From Ailurus styani (taxonomy: Eukaryota > Chordata > Mammalia > Carnivora > Ailuridae), in the NCBI GenBank assembly GCA_002007465.1, contig LNAC01000065.1, positions 2,075,804 through 2,139,803 of the forward strand: a stretch of DNA of 64,000 nt, in the 5' to 3' direction. Below the pieces are notes generated by a model that was not told the origin of the DNA, made no database searches, and saw nothing but the letters and a program-made list of their open reading frames with translations. A program made the translations under genes and the position numbers. This document shows, in pieces, positions 43,815 to 56,179 of this stretch (positions are counted from its first letter, which is position 1; each line of letters opens with the position of its first letter).

Positions 43815-46085
43815 AAAAATATGCTAACAGGACAAGCACTCTGTGCCCTCTAGAATGTATATGTATAATTTCTTTGAAGCTTGATTCTTTTAGTCTAATG
43901 AAACAGCTTTTCCAATCTATGGTTGCAAGACTTTTTTTCTAAAGGAGTCTCACAGATCCGTAAAACAAATGGTCATAGCATATGTTGCCAATATTGGGAC
44001 ATGTTAAGAAAATATCCAACCATCTGGAGTCTGAAGAAAATATCTTAATTGAAATAAATTCTTTTAACATTATTTTTGCTCTTCTACATTTTTAAGTACC
44101 AGAATGTACTTGGAGATAGTGCTCTTATTTAAAAACTCCCCTTCCCCCCACTGTTTCAGTGAATTTGGGAAGAAGCTGAAGGCTTTCAGGAAATTTCCTT
44201 ATTTAGTAGAGATAAGCATGGTGCCTTTCACTGTGAACATTCTTAAAGGTTTCTGGAATTGACTGCAGAGCCGTAGATCTTTCACCTACACAGTCCTGGA
44301 AGCTGTGGCAGCCTCCCTCGAGCTCTTTTCTTAGTAAAACAGAAAATGAGCAGTTCCCAGCCCATGTAAAGTTGAGAAGGTCTTGAATGATGCATGTCGA
44401 GGAAAGTTGGATACTGATACTGCTGGCAGTTTGCACAGCTCTTAGTGCCAAAGAATTAAAGACTCTGGAGTTTTCTTAAAAGGGGCCAGGTTCTGAAAAG
44501 TTAAGTATGTTTCCTTTGCGCAGTGACCTGAGCTCTCAAACCTCCCTAGTAAGTTAAGACTTATCTGCTCAGCTTTGTGAAGCAGTCAACCATTTCAGTT
44601 TATTTGTATGCATTGTAGAGTACTCGGTGGCTCTTCTGAGAGAAACAAACACATCATGACCAGTGAACTCTGGAAAGTAGAGTACCATGGACAAATTTCA
44701 CATAGTTCTTAAGACACCCTTTATGGCTTTCCAAGGAACCAGAATTCCCTTCCCTGTGTTAGGCCTGGAGTCCAACAGAGGCAGTGCCTTTGTGCTAGTC
44801 CTTTCATTATGAAGCAGCCAAATGCTCAATTGTGTTCTTGCAGAGGAGGGGGATAACATTCCTTTATGATCCTTAGTTTAGATCAGCTTACCACCCAAAG
44901 CATGATATTTGATTACCCTTATTATGTTACTTTGCATAGCTACAAATGTTACTAATGGTGTGGCCTTATCTAGCCATTAAAAAAGTCCAAGTTCACACTG
45001 ACTTACCTTCAGTGCTATAAAAGATTCTGCTGCTAAGGATCCTAGAAGTAAGGGCCTGTGGAGAATGGAGTGGCACTTGGGGTTAGGAATGCCCTGCAGG
45101 CATGCATCCTGAACTCCTGGGTATAGTCCACCAAGTGCTTGGCTGCCTGTTTTTTCTAAGTTTGCTGATTTTAATCTCTAACGCTCATTGTGTCTGGGCC
45201 TGAATTGCTTTAAGAATTAAAACATTTACTGGCCTTTTCTGACTATACCCTTTTATTAGAACTGAGGCTTTTAGGATTCCTTCTTTTTCTTTCCTTCCAA
45301 ATGTTTCCAACCTAGTTCTGTGTCTCACAGGATAGAAGAGATGCTGTCATTAACCAGAAGTAACAAATGGTGGGAAGAATTCTCCCTTTACCTATTCCAG
45401 TAGAGGCTGGACATTGAGCTCTTTGTCCTCGGAACAGTGGCCTCCAGGCTTTTTTCATTGTTCTGCTCCCATCAATAAAAACATTTTGTGTATACACCAC
45501 TTCCAAGGAATATATTTGTAATAACTAATATCTCGTGGTACAATATACACACAGGGTACTGTTTGTTGTCACAGACAGTGTAAAACTATTTTATGTAGTC
45601 TTGATGATTTTGGATTATTTGTCCAACTTGTGGTCACATTCTCCTCTGTTTTATTTTCTAATGTAGCTGGTGAAGACTCATTAGGAGTGGAGGTGTCTGC
45701 TCCTCCATTTTCTGTAGGCTTGTATTAGTGTATTTTCAGTACCCAGTTTCTCTGTAAGCATCATTTAAAGCTACTTGACCATTTAGTGAAGATAGGCTGC
45801 TGTCAGCTAAGTTATGTTATTTGTCTATCCACTCACTCAGGCATACATAAATTTCAGGATGTCAGAAACACTGGAAGTGGTCAAAGGAGTGATGGCCCAC
45901 TGTCTAGCTCCTGCTTTGTGGAATGTTCACTCCTCTCTTGGGGGTCTCTTGAACCAAGGACCAAGTTAGGATGCTAGAGGAAATAAGTATGTTAAATATT
46001 CATACGTCTAATTTAGTTCCTTAATACTGATTCCTAATGTTCACTTCCTGCCCTCTGGTGGAGACCTTTATTCTTGGTATCTTTT
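43815..46085. other. Longest repeat-poor stretch (about 2.3 kb)
   Basis: No transposon, RNA or coding exon is recognised. If the window holds conserved regulatory DNA, this is a reasonable place for it, but nothing in the sequence proves it. Confidence 0.45.
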
Positions 46086-46145
46086 GAGGAGCTAAGGGTA
46101 TGGCCTCAGTCTTCTTACCTATAGAAGGGGTTGGACTGGATAACT
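46086..46145 (+). mobile_element. MIR scrap
   Basis: ggcctcagtcttcttaccta then aggggttggactggataact, interrupted by the SINE that follows. Confidence 0.5.
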
Positions 46146-46328
46146 TTTTTCTTTTTTTATTACTTATTTATTAGAGAGTGAGCATGAGCAGGGGGAGGGG
46201 GAGAGGGAGAGGGACAAGCTGACTCCCTGCTGAGCAGGGAACCTGATGCCGGGCCTGATCCTAGGACCCTGAGATCGTGACCTGAGCCGAAGTCAGATGC
46301 CTAACTGACTGAGCCACCCAGGTACCCC
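46146..46328 (-). mobile_element. Can-SINE
   Basis: Tail tttattacttatttattaga; head gagccacccaggtacccc. Approximate TSD ggactggataact / ggagtggatgactt. Confidence 0.92.
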
Positions 46329-46509
46329 AGGAGTGGATGACTTCTAGGCTTTTTTTTTTTTTTTTAAACCTGGGATTTTTATCCCATTTATTTATTTATT
46401 TTTTTGTACATGCCTATTAACTCATTCTCATAAATAACTAATTTTCAGAAATACCAATGACATATTAGGCTATGCTTTTTAAGTCAAGATTTTAGAAATA
46501 CATGTGATA

Positions 46510-46730
46510 CCCAAACACAACTTTAAAAGTCTCCTTACTCTTTGAGGCCCACTCAGCTTAAACATTATCCCTTCAAGAAAATCTTTGTTAGACCCCTGTT
46601 TTGCTTCCTCTTTATTCCTCCCATATAGCTCTGTCTGTACATTTTTATCAGTACACTTGAGTCATGTTTGTATGTGTGCATGTTTGCCTTTCGTGAGGCT
46701 GTTATATATTACTCAGTTTTATACCAGCAA
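46510..46730 (+). mobile_element. L2 3' fragment
   Basis: ttcaagaaaatctttgttag, then ttcctcccatatagctctgt and acttgagtcatgtttg fit L2. Confidence 0.5.
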
Positions 46731-47495
46731 GCCTTGCTGATTCACTTCTTGTTTTTCACTGAAAATGTTGAAGAAAGCTGTTGAGAACATATTCTCTAAG
46801 AAATTATTCTAAAATGTTTTCTTCCCAAGGGAACTTCTTGGGAAAAGCTTGGGTTGGCATTCTTAACCTGGACCCTGTAGACCTCTCGGAGGTCCATGAA
46901 TGGGCCTAAGGGTGGGAGGTACATCTATAGATTCTGTGAAATCATGTATAAAATTCAGATCTGTGTGCATTTTTCTGGGTGTGTGCCCATAGCTTTTGAT
47001 CAAAAGAGGCTAAAAATCAAAGGACCATCAAATAAGGACTATTCATCTAAATTTATGTTTACTTTCTAACCTGATTTTCATCACTTTTGTATGTTTTCAG
47101 TTTTCTGTAGCATTTTGTGACCTTACTATGCAAATCAGTATTTTTAGCAATGCTTGATAAAATAATAACCTTGAAAATGCTATGCTATATTTCCTACTAA
47201 TTACGTACTTGTGGCATTATTTTACTTATGAGTGATAATTCTTACTGAATGTAATAAGTAAATATTTTACTTATTAGAAAAAAGGGAGAATTTTGGGTTA
47301 AATTAGAATTTAAAAAGGAAAAAGAACTACATATAGAACTGTTCTGTAAACCTCTACACTGAGTCTTCTAATTTCAATGTCTATAAAAAAGAGGCTCAGT
47401 TCTCTTCCTTGAATATCATGTGGAAAGATGATTCCTTGGTTTCCCTGACATCCTATTTCATGTCTCCATTGCTCTTGGACATTCAAGAGTCAGCG
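46731..47495. other. No recognisable feature
   Basis: AT-rich non-coding DNA. Confidence 0.45.
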
Positions 47496-47497
47496 TG

Positions 47498-47640
47498 GTT
47501 TATTGAACTGGGACTCAAGCACACTGAAAGCAGTACCAGCTTTGACACTCAGCAGCAGATGACCTAGGCTATGTAGGCTGATTTCTTGGAGTCTGTTTCC
47601 TTATTTGTAAAATGGAGGTAAAATAATATAAGGAAACAGA
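47498..47640 (+). mobile_element. MIR
   Basis: gaactgggactcaagcacac, then gtctgtttccttatttgtaa and aatggaggtaaaataata. Confidence 0.7.
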
Positions 47641-47740
47641 TAATAATATTACATAGCAAATTATTATTTTCAGTTCTACGTAATGGATTATTGGGGGTCA
47701 AGTGTGATAAGATATGTCGAAAGTGTTTTATAAATTAGAG

Positions 47741-47942
47741 AGCAGGGGTATATGGGTGATGCCGTCAAGTATATGACTCTAGGTTTCTGCTAAGGTCATG
47801 GTCTCAGGGTTGTGAGATGGAGCCCATGTCAGGCTCCCCATTAAGTGGAGAGTCTGCTTGAGATTTTCTCTCTCCCTCTTTCTCTGCTCCCCCCCAATAC
47901 ACTCTCTCCCTCAATAAAAAATCTAAAAATAAATAAATTAAT
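47741..47942 (+). mobile_element. Diverged Can-SINE
   Basis: aggggtatatgggtgatgcc head, ggtcatggtctcagggttgt B-box region, and tcaataaaaaatctaaaaat tail. Clearly older than its relatives. Confidence 0.82.
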
Positions 47943-48330
47943 AATTTACAACTTAAATGTGAGACACTTTTCTTTTGATAATGGCACCTATGTCTTACAA
48001 TGTCATGGTAGTCTTCCTTAGTCTTTGGTTTTAGCCCACCATGAAGAATCAGTTTCAAATTTATTTTTTCTTTCACAAAATTTAGGTCATTATTATTAGC
48101 TAAGAAGGAAATGTCTAGTGTTTGCACTGAAACACTTATATTAACTGAATAAACAGACTCACATGAAAACACACAAATAAAACAATGTTATTTTAAGATA
48201 CTGAAAATAACTAAAGATTTTCAAAGATTGCAAATGTTGAGTAAGTGTCAGTCTAACTCTGTATGGAGAATGATTAAATTCCCTTGTCGCAGATCCCGGT
48301 ACTTTCCTGGGCTCAGCCTTATATGGAGTA
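47943..48330. other. No recognisable feature
   Basis: AT-rich non-coding DNA. Confidence 0.45.
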
Positions 48331-48334
48331 GTGG

Positions 48335-48655
48335 AAACATGGACCTTGACACTGTTGTTTGAATTATATGACTCTAGTGCTTACTAGCTGAGTGGTATTA
48401 GGTGAGTTACTTAACCTTATTGAGCTTGAGTGTCCATCGGTAAAAATAGATATAAACTACTTTTTTTTTTTTTTTTTTTTTAAGAATTAGAAATAATTTG
48501 GGGTGCCTGGCCGGCTCAGTGGAGTGTGTGACTCTTGATTTCAGGGCTGTGAGTTTGAGCCCTACATTGGGTAGAGAGATTACTTAAAAATAAAAAAAAA
48601 ATTAGAGATAATTTATATAAAGTGCCTGACACATACTAGATTCTCTTCAATGGTC
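48335..48655 (+). mobile_element. MIR split by an old SINE
   Basis: Left part tagtgcttactagctgagtg and gtgagttacttaacctta; right part aaagtgcctgacacatacta. The SINE at 48502-48598 lies between, preceded by a poly-T run (48461-48481). Confidence 0.72.
48502..48598 (+). mobile_element. Old Can-SINE variant
   Basis: ggtgcctggccggctcagtg head, gtgagtttgagccctacatt body, ttacttaaaaataaaaaa tail. Flanked by tagaaataattt / tagagataattt (TSD). Confidence 0.85.
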
Positions 48656-48999
48656 AATATTTTGAACTTAAAAAAATTATACTGTTCGAGGTTTGCGTAT
48701 ACCTGTGTCCAGGTTGGTCTGTTTTAGACCCCATTCATCATTTACCCTTTCATTCTAGGTGCTCTTTATTTAAGTCAAAGAACAAAGCCTGACACACTTC
48801 AACTTTTACTCTGTATTTACAAATTGAATGTTAACGTAGGAGAGTCGCTACATAATTTTGTTTAAAAGCAGATTTTCTGCTGTATTTCCTTAAACCAGAT
48901 GAAGAGGATTATTAAGTAAAATGCATGATGGAAAGGACTGCTATATACAGTTGTAGGATGTGCCCTAATGTAATATTATTCTGTGTAAATTTTCTTTCA

Positions 49000-49975
49000 T
49001 ATTTTTAGTTATAAAATAGTGAAACATGCAAAAGAATACTGAGAATAATACAATATACACACATTTTCTCTACCCAGGTTTAAGAAATGTCAGCAAATTG
49101 CCATTTATTTTGTGCATCAGCTCTTTGTTTTCTGTAAGGAGTAAAACATTAGAAAGATGACTGAAGGCTCTTCCCCATTTTAATCCTTTACCTCACCAAC
49201 AGTGCTGAAGTTGGCAGGTTAATTATTTTCCCCACCCATCTTTCTATATTTTTCCATTAGTGTTTTCCATTAATAATAAAAAGTACTCTTTTAAATGCTT
49301 TAAAATTTTTTTTACAAACGATATCTGCTGTATACTTTTTCTCATTTAACATATTTCTCATGTTAAAACCAATATCAACTTCACTTTAACTGTTGTGTAG
49401 TATTTCACTAAGTGAATGTTCTGTAATTATTGAGTCACCTGATGAAGGAATTCAGGTGGTTTCCAATTTTTTAATACTTTTTAAAAAAGGTTTTATTTAC
49501 TTGTCAGAGAGAGAGAGAGAGATAGCAAGAGAGAGCATGTGGGGGTTGGAGGGGGAGAGGGAGAAGCAGGCTCCCCACTGAGCAGGGAGCCCGACATGGG
49601 GCTTGATCCCAGGACCCTGAGATCATGACCTGAGCTGAAGGCAGACACTTAATGACTGAGCCACCCAGGGGCCCCCAACTTTTTAATACTATTAACAATG
49701 GTGTTCTTTTACCTTTATTTTGGTATATTTGTATAAGAGTTTCTCTGGGATACATTTCTAGAAGTAGAATTGTGTGTCATAGAGTATGCATAACTTCATC
49801 TCTTTCAGATATACACCACTCTGGAGAGCAATGTGGTCTAAGATATTGGGTCATTGTTTTCATTTGCCTTTCCCACTATATGTAGCTATTAAAATAGTGT
49901 TTAAAATCTATGGCATAACCGCATTTGAAAAAGTCATACATGTATATAGGTATATAAGTACCCACGAGTATTTGT
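49000..49975 (-). mobile_element. Ancient L1M fragment, split by a SINE
   Basis: gtttaagaaatgtcagcaaa, caggtggtttccaatttttt, and after the SINE atacatttctagaagtagaa: antisense old L1 3' end. Confidence 0.6.
49478..49674 (-). mobile_element. Can-SINE
   Basis: TSD ccaattttttaatac / ccaactttttaatac (49463-49477, 49675-49689). Head gagccacccaggggcccc. Confidence 0.94.
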
Positions 49976-50327
49976 AAATTAAAATAGTCCAGAAGAATAC
50001 CTCCCAAGCACTGTGGTTGTTTTAGATTTTTTTATACTGAGCATGAAATACATGAGGAAAGCAAGAAAATATGACCCATAATGATAGGGGAAAGTCTGCC
50101 AACCAAAAATGACCCAGAACTGACACAGATATTAGAATTATCAGATAATGGCACCAAAACAATTATTACAACTATATTCCAAATGTTTGAAAGAGTTAAG
50201 TGGAGACATTGAAAATACTTTAAAAGACTTGTACTGAACTTCTAGAGATAAAAACTATAACATGCCAGATGAACAATATATTGGATGGTCTTAAGATTAG
50301 ACATTGTAGAAGGAAAGAATAGTGTTT

Positions 50328-50465
50328 GACGTGATCTCAGGGTCCTGGGATTAAGCCCTGAGTCAGGCTCCTTGCTCCGCGGGGAGCCTGCTTCTCCCTC
50401 TCCTCTGCCGCTCCCCCCTGCTTGTGCTCTCCCTCTCTCTCAAATGAATAAATAAAAATCTTAAA
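50328..50465 (+). mobile_element. 5'-truncated Can-SINE
   Basis: Begins in the B-box region at gacgtgatctcagggtcctg; the head is missing. Ends tgaataaataaaaatcttaa. Confidence 0.88.
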
Positions 50466-51507
50466 TGTTTCCAAATTTGATGAAAATTATGAGCCTACAG
50501 ATTCCAACAAGGTCTATTAACTAAAGCAAAAGATACATGAAGAAAACTGCATCAAAACATTGTAAGTAAATTGCTTAAAGCCAGGATAAAGGATCTTATC
50601 TTTAAGGATAGAATCTTAAAAGAAACCAAAGAAAAAAGACCATTTATATAATTGTATACAGAGGAAGATAGATAAGGATAATGTACATTTCTTGTTGGAA
50701 ATGTGCATAAGAGAGCGGAGGAACATCATTAAAATACTGAAAGGAAAACTGTTGACCTAGAATTCTACACCTAACAAAAATATCTTTCAAAAATAAAGAT
50801 GAAATAAAGACATTTCAGACATATAAAGTGGAGAAATTAATCCTCAGCACACCCCCCACTATAAGAAAGGTCTGTAGGGAGACCTTCAGGCAAAAAGAAA
50901 ATGATACCATATGGAAGTACAGATCTATACAAAGGAAGGAAGAGCACCAGATATGGTACTGTATATATAGGTAAACTCTAAGATCTTTTCTTATTATTTA
51001 AGTGTATTTAAAAGATAATTACTTAAATGACAAAATAAAATGTAGTATGGGGTTTATAACATGTAAAATGTATAACAAAAATAGTATAAAGGATTGATGG
51101 GGAGAAATGGAAGTATACCACTGTAACATCCTTATACTCTATGTGGAATGGTGTCATATCACTTGAAGATAAGCTGCGATGAGTACAAACCCTAAAGCAA
51201 CCACTAAAATAACAGATTTGAGCAAGAAAGGAGAAAAAAACGGAATTATAAGTAATATCTGAGTAATCCAAAAGCAGATAGAAAAAGAGGAAGAAAGGAA
51301 ACAAAGAACAGGTGGGGCAAAGAGCAAAATGAGAGACTTAAACCTAACCATATTAATGATCACATTAAAAGGTTAATGGTAATAAATAAATAGTTAATGG
51401 TCTAAACACCCCAGTTAAAAAGCAGAGATAGTTCATGTTGGGTGAAAACATAAGACCCAGCTAAATGTTGCCTTGAGGGAAACTACACTTTAAATATAAA
51501 GACCTAG

Positions 51508-51714
51508 GGGCACCCTGGGTGGCTCAGCGGGTTAAAGCCTCTGCCTTCAGCTCAGGTCATGATCTCAGGGTCCTGGGATTGAGCCCTGCGTCCGGCTCTC
51601 TGCTCAGCGGGGAGCCTGCTTCCCCCTCTGTCTCTGCCTGCCTCTCTGCCTACTTGTGACTTCTTTCTCTCTGTCAAATAAATAAATAAAGTCTTTTAAA
51701 AAATGAAAATAAAT
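51508..51714 (+). mobile_element. Can-SINE (young type)
   Basis: Perfect 16-bp TSD aaatataaagacctag (51492-51507, 51715-51730). Head gggcaccctgggtggctcag has an extra c. Confidence 0.97.
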
Positions 51715-53252
51715 AAATATAAAGACCTAGATAGGTTAAAAGTAACAGGATTGGAAAAGATAGACCGTGGTAATGCAAACCAAAAGAAAGCTGGACTCTG
51801 GCTATTTTAATAACTCTGGCAAAGTAGATTTCAGGGCAAAGGCTATTTCTAGGGATAGAGAAGGTCATTTCATAATGATAAAGGGGTCAGTTCCTTAGTT
51901 GTATACTCAATAGCAGATCTTCAAAATAAATGAAGCAAAACTTGATACGACTGCAGTAAGAAGTAGATCCACAATAATAGTTGAAGATTTCAATTGAATA
52001 GAGGTAGTAGACAGAAACTTAGTAAGGACATAGAAGACTTAACATTATCACCCAACTTGACTTTTTGATATTTTTAGAACACTCTACCCAACAACATCAG
52101 AATGCACTTTTTTTTCAAGTACACACAGTGTTCACCAAATTAGATAATACGCCAGGCCATAAAACAAGTCTCAATGCAAGTCAAATGAAACATGTTTTCT
52201 CACCATAAAGGAATTAAATTAAAAACCTAATTAGGGAAATTCACAAATATTTGGAAACTAAGTAATACACTTTATAACCCAGTGATGAAAGAAGAACTTA
52301 GAAACGGAATTAATAATAATAAAATTATTAAAAAGCGGAATTAAGTATTTTGAACTGAATTAAAATTAAATGAAATTGAAATGAAAACAACATACCAAAA
52401 TGTGTGGGATGCCACTTAAAGCAATACTTAGGGGGAACTTATTGCACTAAAAGGCCATGTGTGGAAAAAAAGAAAGGCCTCAAATCAGTGGCTTCATTTT
52501 CCTCCTTAAGAAGCTAGAAAAGAAGAGCAAAATAAATCCAAAAGCAGAGTAAAGAAAATAATAATGATCGGAGCAGATATCAACAAAATTGAAAACAGAA
52601 AAATAGAGAAAAATCAGTGAAACCAAAAGCTAGTTTTTGAGATGATCAATAAAACTGAGAAACATCTAGCGTGACTGATGAGAAAAAAAAAAGAAGACAT
52701 ATCAGTATAAGGAATGGGAGAAGTGACATCACTATAGACTCTATAGATATATGTATGCCCTATATGTCTTAAAGAAATTGACTTTGTAGTTAAAAACATT
52801 TTCGCAAAGAAAACTCCAGGCCTAGGTGGAACATAGGAACAGTGTAATATAGAAAGAATATGAGGAACAAATAATACCAATTCTATACACACTTCTTCAG
52901 ACGAGTGGTAGGCCGTTCTTCCCGATTCATCAGTGAGGCCAAAATGATTCTGATGCCAAAACCAAAGAAATTACAAAAAAACTACAGAATAATACTAAAG
53001 AAAAATGAATTATTATGTCCATAGACTTTTATACATATGTTCATAGAAGCTCTTGTGTAACAGCCTAAGTCTGTAAACAAACTAAATGTCTTAATGATTT
53101 GTCCATATGAAGGAATCTTATTCAGGAATTATAAAGGAATAAACTATTAAAACACACAGCAACGTAGATAAACCTAAAAACATTTATGCTGAGTAAAAGA
53201 AGTCAGAAGAAAAGAGTATGTATGCATGATTCTATATATATGAAACTCTGGA

Positions 53253-53430
53253 GGGGCGCCTGGGTGACTCAGTTGCTTAAGTGTCTGCCTTCAGCTCAGG
53301 TCATGATCCCAGAGTCCTGGGATCGAGCCCCACATCCAACTCCTTGCTCTGTGGGGAGTCTGCTTCTCCCTCTCCCCTGCCCCTGCTCATGCTCTCTCTT
53401 GCCCTCTCTCTCAAATAAATAAAATCTTAA
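53253..53430 (+). mobile_element. Can-SINE
   Basis: TSD aaactctgga (53243-53252, 53431-53440). Complete. Confidence 0.95.
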
Positions 53431-53645
53431 AAACTCTGGAAAATACAAACTAATCTGTAGTGATTAATCACATTATTGTTTGCCCAGCAACAGGGAGAGA
53501 TGGGAGTGAGGTATTGCAGAGAGTGTGAGGAAACTTGTGGGACTGTTAGGTGCACTGTCTTGACTATGGTGATGTGTATAGTATGTCCAAACTTCAAATT
53601 TTGTGCTTTAAACATGTATACTTTCATGTTTGTTAATTATATCTT

Positions 53646-53835
53646 TTTAAAAAAAGATTTTATTTATTTGTCAGAGAGAGACAGAGGGCACAAGCAGGGG
53701 GAGCAGCAGAGGCAGAAGAAGAAGAAGGCATTCCCCGCTCAGCAGGGAGCCTGACGCAGGGCTCGATCCCAGGACCCTGGGATCATGACCTGAGCTGAAG
53801 GCAGATGCTTAACCGCTGAGCCACTTAGGTGCCCC
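53646..53835 (-). mobile_element. Can-SINE
   Basis: Perfect 15-bp TSD tgttaattatatctt (53631-53645, 53836-53850). Confidence 0.96.
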
Positions 53836-53938
53836 TGTTAATTATATCTTAATAAAGCTGTTAAAAATAAATGTTTAGTTTAGAAAAGATGTTCATGGAA
53901 AGTTGTGAGATCATGGGAGAGGATGTAAAATGTGATAT

Positions 53939-53941
<3 letters not shown>

Positions 53942-53973
<32 letters not shown>

Positions 53974-54169
53974 TTTTTTAAAGATTTTATTTATTTATTT
54001 CACAGAGGGAGAGAGATCACAAGGAGGCAGAGAGGCAGGCAGACAGAGAGAGGGGGAAGCAGGCTCCCCGCTGAGCAGGGAGCCCGATGCGGGCCTCGAT
54101 CCCAGGACCCTGAGATCATGACCTGAGCCGAAAGCAGAGGCTTTAACCCACTGAGCCACCCAGGTGCCC
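53942..54169 (-). mobile_element. Can-SINE (young type) with (TTTA)n tail
   Basis: 16-bp TSD taaaatgtgatattta (53926-53941, 54170-54185). Its tail region is a (TTTA)n run of about ten units up to 53977. Confidence 0.97.
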
Positions 54170-54197
54170 TAAAATGTGATATTTAAAAGTGGATAAG

Positions 54198-54224
54198 GGG
54201 ACGCCTAGGTGGCTCAGTCAGTTT
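54198..54224 (+). mobile_element. SINE head only (27 bp)
   Basis: ggggacgcctaggtggctca then gtcagtt matches a SINE 5' end, then stops abruptly at a MIR. No body or tail. Confidence 0.65.
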
Positions 54225-54225
54225 C

Positions 54226-54370
54226 ATGTATGCTCTTCCATTTGATCCTGATAACCTTGGGAGGTATAGGTATTATTACTTACAGTATTACAAGTGAGAT
54301 CCAGAGAGCTCAGGTCCCAAGATTGCATAGCTGGTGAGATGGAAACCTAGCATTGCATCTTGGATTTTGT
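54226..54370 (-). mobile_element. MIR
   Basis: tattacaagtgagatccaga, then caagattgcatagctggtga and ggaaacctagcattgca match a reversed MIR. Confidence 0.68.
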
Positions 54371-54645
54371 CAGGTTTCATAGCTCAGTGGAAGGCAAGAG
54401 GGTGCAGGGTGCTGAGAATGAGGTCTGGGGCTGCTGCCGTTTTTAGGGCAGAAATGCTGGCTTGAAGGATTGGCATCTTCAACAACCCATAAAATAATGA
54501 TATTTTAGGGCTGGCAGAAACATACCTGCTTTAAAAAGACTACCTAGGTATGGAGTTTAGTATTCTGTGTTAAAATGCAGCCCTACTATCTGTGTCTTTG
54601 AGGCACATTTTGGAATGTAATAATGTACTACTTTGTTAGATTTTT
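54371..54645. other. No recognisable feature
   Basis: Short unique stretch. Confidence 0.45.
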
Positions 54646-54649
54646 AAAA

Positions 54650-56175
54650 AATTTATAAAATGTAAAGAAATTTTTATTTTAATTCCAGTCAACATACAAT
54701 ATAGTATTAGTTTCAGGTGTATAATGTAGTGCTTCGACAATTCATGCATAACCCAGTGCTCATCGCAAGTGGACTCCTTAATCCGTCACCTATTTCACAC
54801 ACCCCCATCCGCCTCCCCTCTGGTGACCATCACTTTGTTCTGTATAGTTAAGAGTCTCCTTTATAGTTTGTCTCTCTTTTTTCTCATATATTTTGTTTCT
54901 TAAATTCCACATATGAGTGACATACTGTATCTTTCTCTGACTGACTTATTTTGCTTATCATTATACTTTCTAGCTCCATCCATGTTGTAGCAAATAGCAA
55001 GATTTCATTCTTTTTTATGGCTGATAATATTCCATTACACACACACCCCCCGCATCTCCTTTATCTGTTCATCTATCAGTGGGTGCTTGGGTTGTTTCCA
55101 TATCTTGGCTATTGTAAATAATGCTGCAACAAATACAGAGATGCATGTATCCCTTTGAATTAATGTTTTTGTATTTTTGGGGTAAATGCCCAGTAGTGTG
55201 ATTCCTGGATTGTAGGGTAGTTCTGTTTAACTTTTTGAGGAACCTCCGTACTGTTTTCCACAGTTTGCATTCCTGCCAACAGTGTGTGAGGGTTCTTTTT
55301 TCTCCACATCCTTGCTAACCCTTGCTTTTTTTTTTTTTTAAAGATTTTATTTATGTATTTGACGGAGAGAGAGAGAGAGAGAGAGAGATCACAAGTAGGC
55401 AGAGAGGCAGGCAGAGAGAGGAGGAAGCAGGCTCCCTGCTGAGCAGAGAGCCCGATGTGGGGCTCGATCCCAGGACGCTGAGATCATGACCTGAGCCGAA
55501 GGCAGAGGCTTAACCCACTGAGCCACCCAGGCGCCCCCCGCCTTGCTTTTTTTGGGGGGGTTTGACTTTAGTCATTCTGACAGGTTTGAGGTAGTTTTGA
55601 TTTGCATTTTCCTGATGATGAGCAATGTTGAGCATCTTCTCACATGTCTGCTGGCCATCTAGTTATCTTCTTTGGAGAAATGTCTGTTCATGTCTTCCGC
55701 CCATTTTTAATTGGATTATTTGTTTTTTGGGGTGTTGAGTTCTATCAGTTCTTTATATATTTTGGATACTAACCTTTTATCAGATAGGTTATTTGCAAAT
55801 ATCTTCTCTCATTCAGTAGGTTGCCTCTTAGTGTTGTTGATTGTTTCCTTCTCCATGCAGAAGCTTTTTGTTTTGATGTAGTCTCAATAGTTTATTTTTG
55901 CTTTTATTTCCTTTGCCTCAAGGAACCTGTCTAGAAAAATGTTGCTGTGACCGATGCAGAGAAGTTACTACTGCCTGTGCTCTCTTCTAGGATTTTTATG
56001 GTTTTAGGCCTTCTTTTTAGGTGTTGAATCCATTTTGAGTTTATTTTTGTGTATGATGTAAGAAAGTGGTCCAGTGTCCTCCTTTTACATGTTGCTGTCC
56101 AGTTTTCCAAATACCATTTGTTGAAGAGATGTTTTTCCCCCCATGGGATATTCTTTCCGGCTTTTTTGTTTGATT
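54650..56175 (-). mobile_element. 5'-truncated L1 (3' UTR and ORF2 C-terminus)
   Basis: ttccagtcaacatacaatat, cccagtgctcatcgcaagtg, catccatgttgtagcaaata and ttttggggtaaatgcccagt run as in the L1 at 4890-9235 but are more diverged. It stops near 56175. A SINE at 55331-55537 splits it. ORF2 frames are closed throughout. Confidence 0.88.
55331..55537 (-). mobile_element. Can-SINE (young type) in L1
   Basis: (GA)n-rich body; head gagccacccaggcgcccc. ccttgctttttt on both sides. Confidence 0.95.
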
Positions 56176-56179
56176 TTTA

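Larger units (their letters stand above)
50030..53880 (+). mobile_element. Ancient L1 (L1M/HAL1-like), split by four SINEs
   Basis: Text runs in L1 order: ORF1-like (atgacccagaactgacacag, attagacattgtagaaggaa), the ORF1 end (aattctacacctaacaaaaa), inter-ORF A-rich DNA, endonuclease part (gtagatttcagggcaaaggc, ttgaagatttcaattgaata, tagaacactctacccaacaa), start of RT (aaaactccaggcctaggtgg), then a jump to the 3' UTR (cttgactatggtgatgtgta). Most of the RT is deleted near 53000. Riddled with stops; SINEs lie at 50328, 51508, 53253 and 53646. Confidence 0.75.
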
